Assembly: GCA_036768485.1 (NCBI GenBank)
Contig: JAVLUZ010000154.1
Coordinates: 3,058,529 to 3,122,528 of the forward strand
Length of the DNA: 64,000 bases
Source of the DNA: Mermis nigrescens
Lineage: Eukaryota; Nematoda; Enoplea; Mermithida; Mermithidae
Direction of reading: 5' to 3'
Part shown: positions 12,314 to 24,193 of the stretch, piece by piece
How positions within the stretch are numbered: position 1 is the first letter of the stretch
Layout: every line of letters starts with the position of its first letter
The notes under the pieces: generated by a model
What the model saw: the letters and a program-made list of their open reading frames with translations, nothing else
Told to the model about the DNA's origin: nothing
The model's database searches: none
Position numbers and translations under genes: made by a program

Positions 12314-12765
12314 GGATCTAGTATACAATTTACCCCCAGCGTTTTTTAGCCGATTTATGTAAACTGCAGTAACCAAACTTTACAAGGAGATAGCTATAAG
12401 CCTATTGTACTAATCTGGCAAAATTGATTAACTTACGGTGTAAACTTACTGATTTACACTCACAGTTTACAACGTACTAACGGCATCTAAAAATTGTAGA
12501 CGATTCGGTGGGTTTCAAACAAAGCAGTTTTTTTTGTAACTCAATCAACATCTACATTTAAAAAAAGTAAGTTTAAAGTAAGTTTAAAGTAAAGTAGTGT
12601 AAGCTTTTTTTATTTTTTTCTTTAAAGCAGTAAGTTTACACCGTAAGTTAATCAATTTTGTCAGATTAGTACAATAGGCTTATAGCTATCTCCTTGTAAA
12701 GTTTGGTTACTTCAGCTTATATGGATCGGCTAAAAAACGCTGGGAGTAAATTGTATACTAGAGCC
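12314..12765. mobile_element. Family I MITE (I1) with long inverted repeats
   Basis: Ends GGATCTAGTATACAATTTAC / GTAAATTGTATACTAGAGCC, continuing as inverted arms of more than 100 bp (GCGTTTTTTAGCCGAT, CTTACGGTGTAAACTTAC). Perfect 8-bp target duplication AAGAAAAC at 12306-12313 and 12766-12773. Confidence 0.9.
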
Positions 12766-12899
12766 AAGAAAACTTTAAACGATCTAAAACATTTTTTTAG
12801 GGGAGGGTGAATGATTCCAAATCTTTGTTTAAAAGTGATAAAAATGCACCTTAAAATGACATAAAAATATAAGTTTCTGTTAAAATGGTGGAGGATATA

Positions 12900-14103
12900 C
12901 AGTTTGTCCCACTTAATTGTCCCAGTTGGGTTTTTTAATAATAACTCCGTTAATTCCTGATATTTTTAATGATATTTTGATATAATTGGAAGATGTGTAT
13001 AATACCAAACTGGATTTCGTGATTTGGCTGCTTTTACTCGTTCATGGTGTAAACTCCAGTAGTTTGTGTAAACCTTAGTTTTTGCAGGTTGTCCCACCTA
13101 AGTATCCAAACTTTTGTCTCGCGTTAAGTCAACCAATTCCTAATATTTTTCAAAAATTTTTTTGAGTGAATATAGAATGTCTAATAGGCCATTGATTGAC
13201 AAAGTTCGGCATGATTTGGTTGTATACTATTAAAAATAAAGCATTTTTACAGAACTTACTTTTTTCGCCATACAAAAATTATAGTACTGACTTTTCACAG
13301 CAGTTTTTCGTGAACTTGCATAAAACCTATTCAACAATTTTTCATATTGATTTACAAGCATCCAGATACTCAAAATTCATTATCTTTCATTGCTTAAGCG
13401 GCTTGAATCGTGGGTTTTGCCTTTATCACAAAATGGGTACATAAGTTTTAAAAGGAAAGACTATTAAAAATCTATGGTTATAATAATTTCGGCAGTTTAC
13501 ACCTCAAGCAAGCAACACTGATAAAACCTTGCCAGTTGGTTTTCCATTAGACCTTCTTAGTATGTGTAACCCGAAAAAATTGTTTAAAAAAATGAAATAA
13601 GAAATAAGGGAATCACTTATCATGAAAAAAGATGCAGGATAGTTAGGTGGGACCAGACCTGCACGTGGGGGTTGGTTGTCCTGACCATCAGCCCCAAAAT
13701 TCTGAGGGGGGCGTCAGGATGGGGTAAATCGCCAAAAATGTTACAAAAATAGAATCTGGGGCTACAGAAATCTGCGGGGATATTTCAACTCCTGAAGAAA
13801 AGTACAATCCCCAAACCTCCCCTCACGCCCATGCGTGGTCCTGACCTTCCCAGAATGGAAAAATGGAAAATTTTAAGGGGAAATGAGGCAGAATGAAGGT
13901 CGAAAAACAGATGAAAATTGAAAATTTCGTTCGGAAGTGCTTCAAATTGACAGGAAACTGTGTAATAACGTAGTTTAACGCTATTTTAGCGCTTAGGCCG
14001 GTTTTGAGGTCATTTTGGCCCAGACAGCTCAAATTTTGACCCTTTCCCCGACCGGCCGACCCCCAGATCGTGTCGTCCCGTGCACGTACGGGTGGGACAT
14101 TTG
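12900..14103. mobile_element. Family T Tc1/mariner-like element, split by K1
   Basis: Ends CAGTTTGTCCCACTTAATTG and, mirrored at the right, ATAGTTAGGTGGGACATTTG; TATA flanks both sides, consistent with TA duplication. A further GTTGTCCCACCTAAGTAT lies at 13087. No transposase found; about 760 bp once K1 is set aside. Confidence 0.65.
13654..14090. mobile_element. Family K MITE (K1)
   Basis: Perfect 8-bp duplication GGTGGGAC at 13646-13653 and 14091-14098, the target lying inside the right end of element T. Starts CAGACCTGCACGTG, ends GTGCACGTACG. The interior (AACGCTATTTTAGCG, TTTTGAGGTCATT) matches K2 at 57865. Confidence 0.9.
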
Positions 14104-14174
14104 TATACGTATGCTGGAAACCTAAGAATTTATATTTGAATGCCTGGTTCAGCTTTTGCCCGAAAAGCATAGCG

Positions 14175-14756
14175 ATGTACAGCCTGGACCGGTTTGATCC
14201 GGATTTTATTCGTTACCGCACGTTGGGCCTGTGCTTATTCGCGCGCTGGATCATGAAAAACGATATTTTGGCGATTGATACGGATTTTGTAAAATTTTTA
14301 ACATTATCCGATCCGGATCAATTCTCCGAATTGAAACGGTCCAAAACGAATCAATCCAATCAGCACGATGACGTCAGACCGGGCCAAACTGCCCAAAATA
14401 CTTTAGCAAATGACTGCGATAATGGGCACGTTTCTAATCTCGATAATAATAGCGACGGCTGTGACGTACGAACCCTCGGCATTCCGTCTTTCTTAATCAA
14501 CAATTGCGTCGTGCCTGGGCGTAAAAATTTGACCAAAAATTATTCTTGCGACCAGTTTACCGAATATTGCGCCAGTCTTTCGCAAACCCTGTCGTCTTTG
14601 CATAAAATTAGTCAAAAGTTCGCCCGGAGCGAACAAGGTTCGTATTTCGTCATCTTTTCTCATAAATACTGTAAAGTACAGTTTGCTCAATCTGATGGAA
14701 GATTACTAGAACGCACGTTCTCTTTGAATGAGGCATTTTTTACTATTCTTGCCAGG
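14175..14756 (+). CDS. Unidentified coding-like frame, about 194 residues
   Basis: An open frame starts at ATG 14175 (MYSLDRFDPDFIRYRTLGLC) and runs unbroken to 14756, where a family E transposon begins; the frame stays open into it by chance until 14960. The stretch is less AT-rich than its surroundings and lies between two elements (T/K end at 14103, E starts 14757). The middle (about residues 55-100) is polar and Asn/Asp-rich; the flanks have mixed hydrophobic composition like folded protein. I do not recognise it. There is a faint, unproven resemblance in order and spacing to the HECT ubiquitin-ligase domain (RYRTLGLCLFA…; LTKNYSCDQFTEY…). It could be an exon cut by E1, a domesticated transposon fragment, or chance. 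Confidence 0.35.
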
Positions 14757-15370
14757 CAGGCCGGATTTAAGGGGGGATGGGGCGGTTGGCCAAAAATATT
14801 TGGCGAGATAAAGAATGGGTATGCAATTTGCAATGATTTTTTGGCCGTCAGTGACCGCAATTTCTCAAATTTTTCCGGCGCTGCGCGCCGAATGATACAA
14901 CCTATTAATGACATTTATTTACTTTCTTGGCGATCTGGAAGCCATTTTCTGTTCATGTAGGTTTCAAAACAATTTTAACACTAGAAACAGCTATTTTTGC
15001 ATAGTTTTCTTCGATTTCCAATTAAAAATTTCGATGTTTCGCATCAAATGCTATAAATACAGGAAATGAAGCAGTAAATCATGCTTCTAGACGTCTATCC
15101 GCCTTAATTTCGCAAATTTTCCGGCGCTTCGCGCCAGATTTTTGTTAGAGTCAAAGAAATTCAATGATTTTTTCGCACAAAATTGTCGGAAGTTTTAAAA
15201 TTTTTAGAAAAAATATTGCGTCAAAATGATTTTGTGTCAAAGTATACATTGTAAAACACCGAAAATACGCTATTTCGCGCGTTGAGGGCAAATTTTTCGG
15301 ACCTATTTTTTACTGTTCGTGGAAAAGTTGGGATACCGCCCCCCTTAGGAAAATCTTAGATCCGCCACTG
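14757..15370 (+). mobile_element. Family E MITE (E1)
   Basis: Begins CAGGCCGGATTTAAGGGG and ends TAGATCCGCCACTG. It shares TTGGCCAAAAATATTTGGCG and CGCTATTTCGCGCGTTGAGG with E2-E4. Two hairpin motifs (14877, 15123). The duplicated target is degraded. It truncates the coding-like frame at 14175-14756. Confidence 0.85.
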
Positions 15371-15820
15371 CCTGCCGGATGTCGTCTGACCATATTCACT
15401 TGTACAGCATGGAAATTTAAGGAGGGAGGAGTAAGTAGCTAACGACCGGTCCCGAAAAAATGGGCCCAGACCTGGAAATTCTTGAATGTTTGTTGGTTTT
15501 CATGACATTATAACCATAAAGTGCGGCTGTCTAATCGGTGCAAAAATAAATATTTCCAACTAAAGGTGCAGTGTAGGGATGGACCGGATCCAAAATTTTA
15601 AAATTTCGGGTCCGGATCTTAGACTTTTTAAAATTTCGGGTCCGGGCCCGGATCTTGGACTTTTTAATACTACGGGTCCGGGTCCGGATCTCTGACCGTA
15701 GACGCGACCGGGTCCGGATCCGGGTCCAAAGGTACCCTAACCCGTGCAATAATTATTTATATCTTTTGTTATATTACATTATTATATTTATTGTTTTCAG
15801 ATAAGATGGGCTTGTAACAT

Positions 15821-16898
15821 CAGTGTTTTTTGTACAAGGTCCATTCGTACATGTACAAAAGATGGTCCCCAAAAGTGTTTGTACATTTTGTACATGCAAA
15901 TTTTTGTGCACTATAATATAGTACAGTAGCGATTTTAGTGTGGTAAAATAGGGTTTTCGATCTTTGGTAGTGTATTTTAGCTAATTTCTGGGTTTCTGAC
16001 GCCAAAAATTACTAAATATTGTCTCGAAACGGCGTCGAAGCGCCGAAAAATTTGACATTTTTCCATTCTAAATGCAAATTCTGCCATTTTAAAGATATGT
16101 GGAACAAGCAATGACTCATTCCGTTGCGAAGCGCCAAAAATTTTCGGGAATTTTACACCTTTTCAAAGTTTTTGTCTTCCCAGAAAATCTTTGTACATTT
16201 TGTACGCACAAATTTTTGGGTACTGTAATATAGTACAGTAGCGATTTTAGTGTGGTAAAAACAGAGTTGTTCGACTTTTGGAATTGTACTTTAGCTAATT
16301 TCCGTGTCTCTAAGGGCAGAAATCACTAAGAACTGTCTTGAAACGGCGCAAAGCGCCGAAAAATTTGACATTTTCCCATTCTAAATGCAAATTCTGCCTT
16401 TTTAAACATATATATATCACAAAGAATTACTCATTTCGGCGCGATGCGCCGGAAATTTTTTTCGGGATTTTACACCTTTTTACAGTCTTTGTCTTCTCAA
16501 AAAATCTTTGTACATTTTGTACACAAAATTTTTGGGTACTATAATACAATACAGTAGCGATTTTAGTGTGGTAAAAACAGAGTTGTTCGACTTGTGGTAG
16601 TGTATTTTAGCTAATTTCCGGGTCTCTAAGGGCAAAAATCGGTAAGAATCGTCTTAAAACGGCGCGAAGCGTCGAAAAACTGACCTTTTCCTCTTGAAAT
16701 TTAATTTCTGCCATTATAAAGATATATAGAACACACAATTACTCATTTCGGCGAGAAGCGCCGAAAATTTTAGCAAATTTCAGACCTTTTTTGCAATTTT
16801 TTCTCCTCCCAAAAATCTTTGTACATGTACAAAGACGGTCACGAAAAGTCTTTGTACATCGGTAAAAATTTTGCCGTTTACAAAAAAAAACAAAACTG
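15821..16898 (+). mobile_element. Family A element (A2) with three internal tandem units
   Basis: Starts CAGTGTTTTTTGTACAAGG, ends CAAAACTG; flanks TGTAACAT and GGTAACAT agree at 7 of 8. The core repeats three times with period about 312-316 bp (GTACAGTAGC at 15921, 16233; ATACAGTAGC at 16549), each unit carrying two GGCGC hairpin motifs. Other A copies have one core, so this one expanded. Confidence 0.85.
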
Positions 16899-17386
16899 GG
16901 TAACATGATCAAAAATCATAAATAAAAAATGAATTATACTGTTCAAATGAAGGTCAATCTAACTTTGAACCTATCGGCTCATGATAAATAGATTTGCATG
17001 ATGTACATAGCTCATTAAAACGTTTTTTTCGAAAATCATGTTGTGAAGCTATGATGACTTTACAACTTTGTTTTTTCCCAGACAATGAAATAAATTAAAG
17101 GCTACATCTGCATATTGTCCCTAGTTTAATGCTGCTCTACTAAATCAATTCTTATCATGAAAGTTTCTTCCAATTTTTCAATACTTCTAGTATAAGTTAT
17201 TTCGAATCTCGTCGTGTCAAAACTCAGCGTTCGAGCAACACTCTGCCATCATGATTAATACTTTATTTGAATAGATGCAAATAAAAATACACAAAATATT
17301 TTTGCTCCAAAATCCGCGCTTCTATGTTTATTCTCGAAAACAGTTACCGTCATTAGAAAATAGTAACGCATAATACACTGCATGAA

Positions 17387-17840
17387 GGATCTAGTATACA
17401 ATTTACCCCCAGCGTTTTTTAGCCGATCCATATAAGCTACAGTAACCAAAACTATACAATGAGATGACTATAAGCCTATTGTACTAATCTGGCAAAATTG
17501 ATTAACTTACGGTGTAAATTTACTGCTTTACACTCACAGTTTACAACGTACTAACGGCATATAAAAATTGTAAACGATTCGGTGGGTTTCAAACAAAGCA
17601 GTTTTTTGTAACTCAATCAACATCCTACATTAAAAAAGTAAGCTTAAAAAAGTAAGTTTAAAGTGAAGTAAAGTAAGTTTTTTTTAAATTTTCTTTTTAA
17701 AGCAGTAAGCTTACACCTTAAGTTAATCAATTTTGCCAGATTAGTACAATAGGCTTATAGCTATCTCCTTGTAAAGTTTAATTACTTTAGCTTATATGGA
17801 TCGGCTAAAAAACGCTGGGGGTAAATTGTATATTAGATCC
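17387..17840. mobile_element. Family I MITE (I2)
   Basis: Same structure as I1 (12314). Flanks TGCATGAA (17379-17386) and CGCATGAA (17841-17848), 7 of 8 identical. Inserted into element F. Confidence 0.88.
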
Positions 17841-18479
17841 CGCATGAATAAGAGAAAATACAAAAAGATATTAGAGTTAAACGGTAATCTCGACGGCCAA
17901 GGTCCGCCGGCTCGACGCCATCCACGTAATGTTATAATGTTTAAGCACTGCAGTTGTATGCCATAAACCACATCGCTACGTCTAAGTTGAATAAAATTCA
18001 GGAAAAAACATTCATCGGTCCGATTTCTTAAACCTCACTCACTCACTGCTATATAAGCCCTCGCGCAAGCAAATTTCAATGTCTCCAGCCTGCAATTTTT
18101 GGGATTAAATTTTTATTTCTCAGTTAACTCAGAAAACAGTTTGACCCGGTTCCTGAATATTCATAATGTTCGGGTCCAAGTCCGGGTCCGGATCTTAACT
18201 TTTGAAAATTTCGGGTCCGGGTCCGGATCTTTACTTTCGAAAATTTCGGGTCCGTTCCGGTCCGGATCCAGAAAAATCGTCGGATAGTGCCGGATCCGGG
18301 TCTGGATACTTGGACCCGGTCCATCCCTAGTGCAGTGTATTAATATTGTCGTTTTTGTGGTTTTTTAAGATCGAATTTTGAACAAATTATAGGTATCTTA
18401 CTTAGACAGACAAGATTTTTGTTAAAGCAGTGTGAATCGGTTGTAAAAGTGGTTTAAACTGAAGTAAGGGCAACGATGT

Positions 18480-18705
18480 GCATTCGTGTAACGGCTCAAA
18501 ATTTTGGCTGAGGTCTCCGGCCATTAGGGGGTGAAAGACTTCAATTTTCGGCCACAAATGACAAGAAAACAAAGGTGGCCAAAAACGCGAGGTCTTGACA
18601 AAAATATGGAGGCGGGGGTCAAGAAATTCCTGACTTTGAGGGATGGGTGACAAACCAACTTTGTATTGGGGATCCGCCCTCAGCTCCCTGTTACATATAT
18701 GAAGA
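18480..18705. repeat. Family V repeat unit, isolated copy
   Basis: GTGTAACGGCTCAAAATTTTGG followed by G-rich and GGCCAAAAACG segments matches the 200-bp tandem units at 24714-25345. Confidence 0.65.
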
Positions 18706-18721
18706 TATGTATGCACATATG

Positions 18722-19338
18722 CACCCAGGAGCGTAACCAGGATTTTTTTGGGGGGAGCAAAATTTCTGAAGTCCTATATCCCGGGAACTATTTGGAGATG
18801 CGCGAAAATAATGGCAGTTTTGAGCGTTTCTCGACGAGATCTATGCCATAGTGAAGTTAAAAATTGTAAAAAATTATCTTCTTGCTTGATTTCAAATCTG
18901 TTATCAAAAATCTATCTTTTAATCTATCGATATTACTAATTTCTCAATGTCAAGTTAAAACTTGACTCCAAAACATTTAGAAATTCTTTTTCTTTGCATT
19001 TAATTTTGCGGTTTTTCTAAGAAAACTAACGCAGAAATAATAAATCGGCGTGAAGCGCCGAAAATTCTTGACATATTTGCTATTTTTTAAGTCAAATCTG
19101 GGCTTCTAAGGTAAGAAAACAAATAGAAAATAAGATAGCGGCGCCAAGCACCGTAAAATTTTGAGTTTAGAAGCTAAAAAGTGTGCTAAAAACGCATGTT
19201 GGCTGTCCTTTTAATTGACTTTGAGAATTTTAAATTTTTTCCTCTGGGGACCCTTGTGAAAAACAAAAATATTTTTCCATTTCGGGGGAGAAGGGGGGGG
19301 TTCGGGCTACCCCTGCCTCCGGCTGGTTACGCCTATGT
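18722..19338 (+). mobile_element. Family O hAT-like MITE
   Basis: Ends CAGGAGCGTAACCAGGATTT and GGCTGGTTACGCCTATG are imperfect inverted repeats of the familiar hAT GCGTAACCAG type. The interior (GCGAAAATAATGGC, GAGCGTTTCTCGACGAG) matches 1005-1080, marking a decayed relative there. Carries a hairpin variant GGCGTGAAGCGCC at 19048. No clear target duplication. Confidence 0.6.
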
Positions 19339-19339
19339 A

Positions 19340-20319
19340 TACTGCACATAAGATCAATTCTTTGGTGTATCGACGTATTTTTTTCACTCGACCTTCCTTT
19401 TTCATTTAATCAAAAAAATTAATATCTATTCGCAGGATCCCAATTTAATTCTTCTCAATTTTTAAACTTTACTCAGGTTGAGTAGAAAAATGAAAATTCA
19501 GTATTTAAGAGGGGTACCGAAATTTGACCGTCTTCCTGACTCTTCCATTTTTCCTCAATTCGACTTGTGGGCAAAATATTGCATTTTTAGATCATTTTTG
19601 GGTAGTTTTTTGCCGTATTTGAAACAGATAAGCATTTTATCCCCGAATTTTGAGTATTCATTCAAAAACAAAATTTTGAGGCCTTGGCAATCTTTAATTT
19701 ACCCGATTCAGTAAAATTTATTTTTTTCGGCTGAACGATTCCCAGATTGTAATTCGTTTTATGCCAAAATGGTCGTTTTAAGGTAAATTTTCTTTAAAAT
19801 TCATTTTTTCTGCAATTTCTAAATTTTTGGGCTTACGTTGTCTGTATCTCGAAGGCTTTAAGATTTTCTTGATGGTTTACAGTCTAAGTATTTAATTTTA
19901 AAATGGTTTAAATTGAATAATTAGCAACTTACTATTGCTTCTAAATAAAACGTTCATTTCGGTCATTTTGGATGAAGTTTGGTCGGATTAACTTGTTAGA
20001 AAGAGCCGTAAGTATATGCTTTATGGAAAAGATGAGAATTAAAAGCCTTTTTTCCGTACCTAGTCTGTTTAATACGGTTTGCGTTTTCTTTTAAATTTTG
20101 TTCGCATGAATTAACCTACGAAATTGGCTCAGAGCTTTGATTCGGTTATGCCACTCGGAAATATTAAAGGTGGCCCTATAATTCATCGGTATACTGTGGA
20201 ACATACTTTCCCAAAATCGAAAGTTCAGGGGGGCTGAAATCCAAAAATTTGGGACCACTAAATTAAGTGCTCTAGCCTTTTGCAGGTCATATATGAAAGA
20301 TGGCTGAAACATCATATAA
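19340..20319. other. Interval without recognised features
   Basis: AT-rich; a 78-codon frame at 19478-19714 has no recognisable domain. No repeat match within the window noticed. Confidence 0.5.
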
Positions 20320-20514
20320 CCAGGCACGTAGCTGGCCGTCCTATTTTGGGGGGACCAACACAAATTTTTGGGAATCAACACTAATTTGGGGGGGGCTAAG
20401 CCCAAAAAGGCCAAAAATAGCAGAAAATAACGTTCAAAAAGTCCTATTTTTCCGATTTTTATAAATTTTGGGGGTTCCGAACCCCCCCCCCAATTCCTCC
20501 AGAGATACGTGCCT
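20320..20514 (+). mobile_element. Family D hAT-type MITE (D1)
   Basis: CCAGGCACGTAGCTGGCCGT … AGAGATACGTGCCT. Flanks TCATATAA / TCGTATAA (7 of 8). Accounts for part of the 181-codon antisense open frame here. Confidence 0.85.
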
Positions 20515-20814
20515 TCGTATAATATGTTTTGAAGTGAAAAACTGCATTTTAAAGTACCATTTGTCCAATTCTGACTAGTTTCGTCACTCTTGTAAGTAAA
20601 AAATATACGGATTCGTCGGAAACTTTGACTTTTCACATAATTTTAAATTTAATTTTTGGTATTTTATTGGTAAACAAAACAGAAATGTACTACTTTGCGC
20701 CGAAAATTTTTTAACATCTTTCCTGCTTTTTTACCCAAAAATCACGCGGAAAATGTTTGATAGCTCAAAATCGTCTGACAGTGATTCGAGTCTCGGACTC
20801 TGACGGGGGCCCTC

Positions 20815-20983
20815 CAGGCACGTAGCTGGCCGTCCTGTTTTGGGGAGACCAACGCCAATTTGAGGGGGGGGGACTTGGCCCAAAAAACCAAAAATAGCAC
20901 AAAATAACGTTTAAAAGTCTTATTTTTCCGATTTTTCTGAATTTTTGGGGTACTCCCCATTCCCCTCCAGAGATACGTGCCTG
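20815..20983 (+). mobile_element. Family D hAT-type MITE (D2)
   Basis: CAGGCACGTAGCTGGCCGTC … AGATACGTGCCTG. The flanking duplication is only approximate (GGGCCCTC / GGCCCCTC). Confidence 0.85.
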
Positions 20984-21419
20984 GCCCCTCACCCCGCCCC
21001 CATATCCCACCTATGGGAGTGTGTGCTGTGGAAGATCACTCCTGCCGTTTAAATTTAAATCCCTTCTATAGTCACTTTGAACTTTTCCAAGAACCGCAGG
21101 GTTAAAGGAAGCAAACTAAATGTAGCCTGGCTGAACAGGTGATACTGATTATTTTAGTTCAGTTTAAACCTCGTGCTACTCATTGCTATTTAACTTTTTT
21201 TATACCATTTTACGATTAGTTTTTTAATGTTTTTCACGCCTCATTTTTCTTCCTGTTTTTATATCCACGTGGTCTGAACTGTCGAATGGGCGGATGATCC
21301 CCACCTTCGCGGGGAAATTTAGGAAACGTACGAATTTGACCGGAAAAAACTTTTTGGGCGAATTTGACACGACGTACCTAACTTTTTTGAGAAAATGCCG
21401 AATTTGACCCTACTTTCAC

Positions 21420-21770
21420 TATAATTCTGGGAGGGGGTACGTCTTTTTTTGGCGTTTCTGACGACGTTTTATCTTTCTAGAGCATAAAAACATAAAAATT
21501 CACAAAAAAGATAAAAAAAGTAGAACAAATTTGAAAAAATATAGCCAAAACATGAGTATATGGCGCGAAGTGCCTAAATTACATAGCTAAAAGCTAAAGA
21601 AAAAAGCTAATTAGCTAAACAACAAGCTAAAAACGCTTAGAAATGTACTTTTTCTGCGAAGTTTCAGGAAGTTATAGGAAGCTTTTGTAAAATCGTGATT
21701 TCTAGGGTGGTGTGAAATTTTCTTTGGGGGTGAAAACCCCCACCTCAAACCCTTTTCCAACCCCGCTGGC
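21420..21770 (+). mobile_element. Family B MITE, degraded copy
   Basis: Interior landmarks of family B: GCGTTTCTGACGACG, TCTAGAGCATAAAAACATAA, ATGGCGCGAAGTGCC. Borders and duplication not resolved. Confidence 0.6.
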
Positions 21771-22262
21771 CGTTTTGTCCATGTCTATCTACATACGCAT
21801 TACAGACTTTGCAGTCGACTTACGTTGTACTTGCATAATCGAATTTGCTCGTGGGTTAGAGTTTTGCTTTACAAAAGAGAATTATCTTAAAAACAAGAGG
21901 AAATTAGAAAAAATGAATGGAAATCCAGTTTTTTTGCGGAAGTGCTCGAAAATCATTAAAAATTGCAAAATGAATGTATTTTTAGGCTATTTTACCGTTT
22001 TTACGAATCCTTTAGCTTATTTCAGCTGTCTAAACTATGATAGTCATCAAAATAATTTGTTAACACTGTCTCTTAAGAATTTATTCATTTCGAATAAAAT
22101 TCGCTCGCTTTTGAAATGAATTCCTAAAATAGTCAAATATCCCAAAATTAGAGAATTTGATTCAAAATTTGGTAGTTGAAAATTTGAAATCGAATTTGAA
22201 AACTGTCTTATTCTGACCGCTCCTCAGTCACAATTTTTTTTAAACTTACTGATTCGTAGAAT

Positions 22263-22695
22263 CACGGTTTTTTTTAATTCGGCAAAGATTTTTCCCGATG
22301 TATACAAAGACTTTTCAGGACCGTCTTTGAACATGTACAAAGATTTTTGGGAAGACAAAAACTGTGAAAAGGTGCAAACTTCCCAAAAATTTTCGGCGCA
22401 TGAATAATTGTCTGTCCTATTTATCTTCAAAATGGCAGAATTTGCATTTAGAATGAGAAAAATTTCAAATTTTCGGCGCTTCGCGCCGTTTTGAGACAAT
22501 TTTTAGTCATTTTTGGCGTCAGAAAGCCATAAATTAGCTAAATACACTACCAAAGGTTGAAAGATCCTGTTTTACCACACTAAATCGCTACTGTACCATA
22601 TTGATAGTACACAAAAATTTGCATGTACAAATTGTACAAAGACTTTTTGGGACCATCTTTGTACATGTACAAACGGACCTTGTACAAAAACACTG
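22263..22695 (-). mobile_element. Family A MITE (A3)
   Basis: Right end ACAAAAACACTG, left end CACGGTTTTTTTT. Flanks CGTAGAAT and CGTAGGAT (7 of 8). Perfect hairpin motif at 22475-22487. Confidence 0.85.
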
Positions 22696-22741
22696 CGTAG
22701 GATACATAGGTGCGCAAGATTAAACTTTCAGGGGTGGGAAA

Positions 22742-23143
22742 CATACATGGACAGTATGGGAATTCTGGGGGGCTGAAAACCTAAAGTGCCTTTTTTTGGG
22801 CCCAAAAATGGCCGGTACGCGTTAAAAAACATCGTTTTTGGCGTTTCTGACGATACTCTATCCTTCTAGAGCATGAAATCATAAAGAATTTTCGAAGGTC
22901 GAATAAATTGACCAATATATCGCTTAAAACATGAATGTATGGCGCGAAGCGCCGAAAATCTGGCGATTTTGAGCAAATAAATAGCCAAAAACCCTTAATA
23001 AGACACTTTTTCTACCAATTTTCAGGTAAGTTTAGGAAACTTTTGGAAAATCGCCAATTCTTGGGGGAGGTGAAAAATTTTTTGCGGGGGTGAAAAATGA
23101 TTCTGCGGGGGATGGAACCCCCTAACCCCCAAGATCGTGTATG
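22742..23143 (+). mobile_element. Family B hAT-type MITE (B2)
   Basis: Starts CATACATGGACAGTATGGG, ends AAGATCGTGTATG. Perfect 8-bp duplication GTGGGAAA (22734-22741, 23144-23151). Hairpin motif at about 22941. Confidence 0.9.
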
Positions 23144-23517
23144 GTGGGAAACCAAAAATCGCTACATATGTAGCTATGTGCTTCGTAAAAACGGCTCTAT
23201 AGTCCTCTTGAGGTCAGAAAATTAGCAATATAGCCTGTTTGGTCTCAGAAAACTCAGCTATATAGCCTTTTTGGACTATAAATAGCTAATAATCCCTTTT
23301 TGGAGTCGAGGAAGTCGCTGTATATCCTTATGAAACTCAGAAAAGACAAATGAATGGCATGTTCTAGGCTTTGAAAAGACTGTATAGCTATAGTTTTCTG
23401 AGCCCAAAAAGGCTGTATAGCTAATTTTCTGAGCTCAAAAAAGGCTATGCAGCAATGGTTTTCCGGTCAAAATCGCTCTATACCTATCTGTTTTTCAAAG
23501 CTCAGGGGGGTCATACC

Positions 23518-23781
23518 CATAGGTGGGCGGCACCGAAATTCTGGGAGGGTGTAATATTTTTCAAAGGTAAGAAAATGGCCTTGAGAATGGTTGTATGGCG
23601 GAAAAACGCCATTTTTCAACGTTTCTCATCGAGCACTATCCCTTGGCATCGAAACAATTGCGAAAAAAACAAAAAACAATCTCAAAAGAATTGAATTCTG
23701 GGGGTATTTGGTTTCGTGGGGGTATTTTGGTTTCATGAGGGGTGCATAATCCCCGCAAACCCCGCAACCGCTCCAGATGTG
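23518..23781 (+). mobile_element. Family C hAT-type MITE (C2)
   Basis: CATAGGTGGGCGGCACCG … CCAGATGTG. Flanks GTCATACC / GTAATACC (7 of 8). Confidence 0.88.
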
Positions 23782-24193
23782 GTAATACCTCCCTCACCCC
23801 CATGCTCATGTAAGGTGGGATACTAGTAGTAGTTTCATCATATATTTTGTCTTTTACATCTTCTATTTCTATGATTTTTCTTTTTTTAAATATTTAAGTA
23901 AAATCTCTTCTCCTATTCGACCCTTAACGCAGACGGGGTATATCAAAATATGGCTTAACTAGCCTTGCGTTGCGTAAACGAAAATTTTCTAGGCCAAGCG
24001 AAAACTGTCAGATCTTCAGATTACGTCAGATCACTTAAACTCCACATTCAAAAACGAAATCAGTAAGTGGAATACGATGAAAAATGACGAAATTACTCTA
24101 ATCATTCGGCGTCTTTCTGCCTCCAGGGCCGAAATGCACAAACAAGTAAGTGATATAGGATTGAACGCATGGCCGTTATTTTGGAGAAGCGAC

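Larger units (their letters stand above)
15574..18329. mobile_element. Family F hAT-like element, 2.76 kb, with nested A2 and I2
   Basis: Ends TAGGGATGGACCGG / CCGGTCCATCCCTA with repeated subterminal CGGGTCCGGATC on both sides (15597-15730, 18170-18300). Perfect 8-bp target duplication GTGCAGTG at 15566-15573 and 18330-18337. It holds a family A element (15821-16898) and a family I element (17387-17840), each with its own duplication, so F is the oldest of the three. No transposase left. Confidence 0.9.

Noticed and set aside
14070..14174. Upstream extension of the 14175 frame from a GTG
   Set aside because: GTG is not a usual eukaryotic start, and the first bases lie inside MITE K1 and element T.
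14757..14960. C-terminal extension of the same frame
   Set aside because: The sequence from 14757 is family E transposon; the open frame continues by chance.
15531..15749. Arg/Thr-rich frame (and its twin at 18099-18324)
   Set aside because: They translate the CGGGTCCGGATC subterminal repeats of element F.
20091..20636. 181-codon antisense frame
   Set aside because: It runs through MITE D1 with no recognisable protein on either side.
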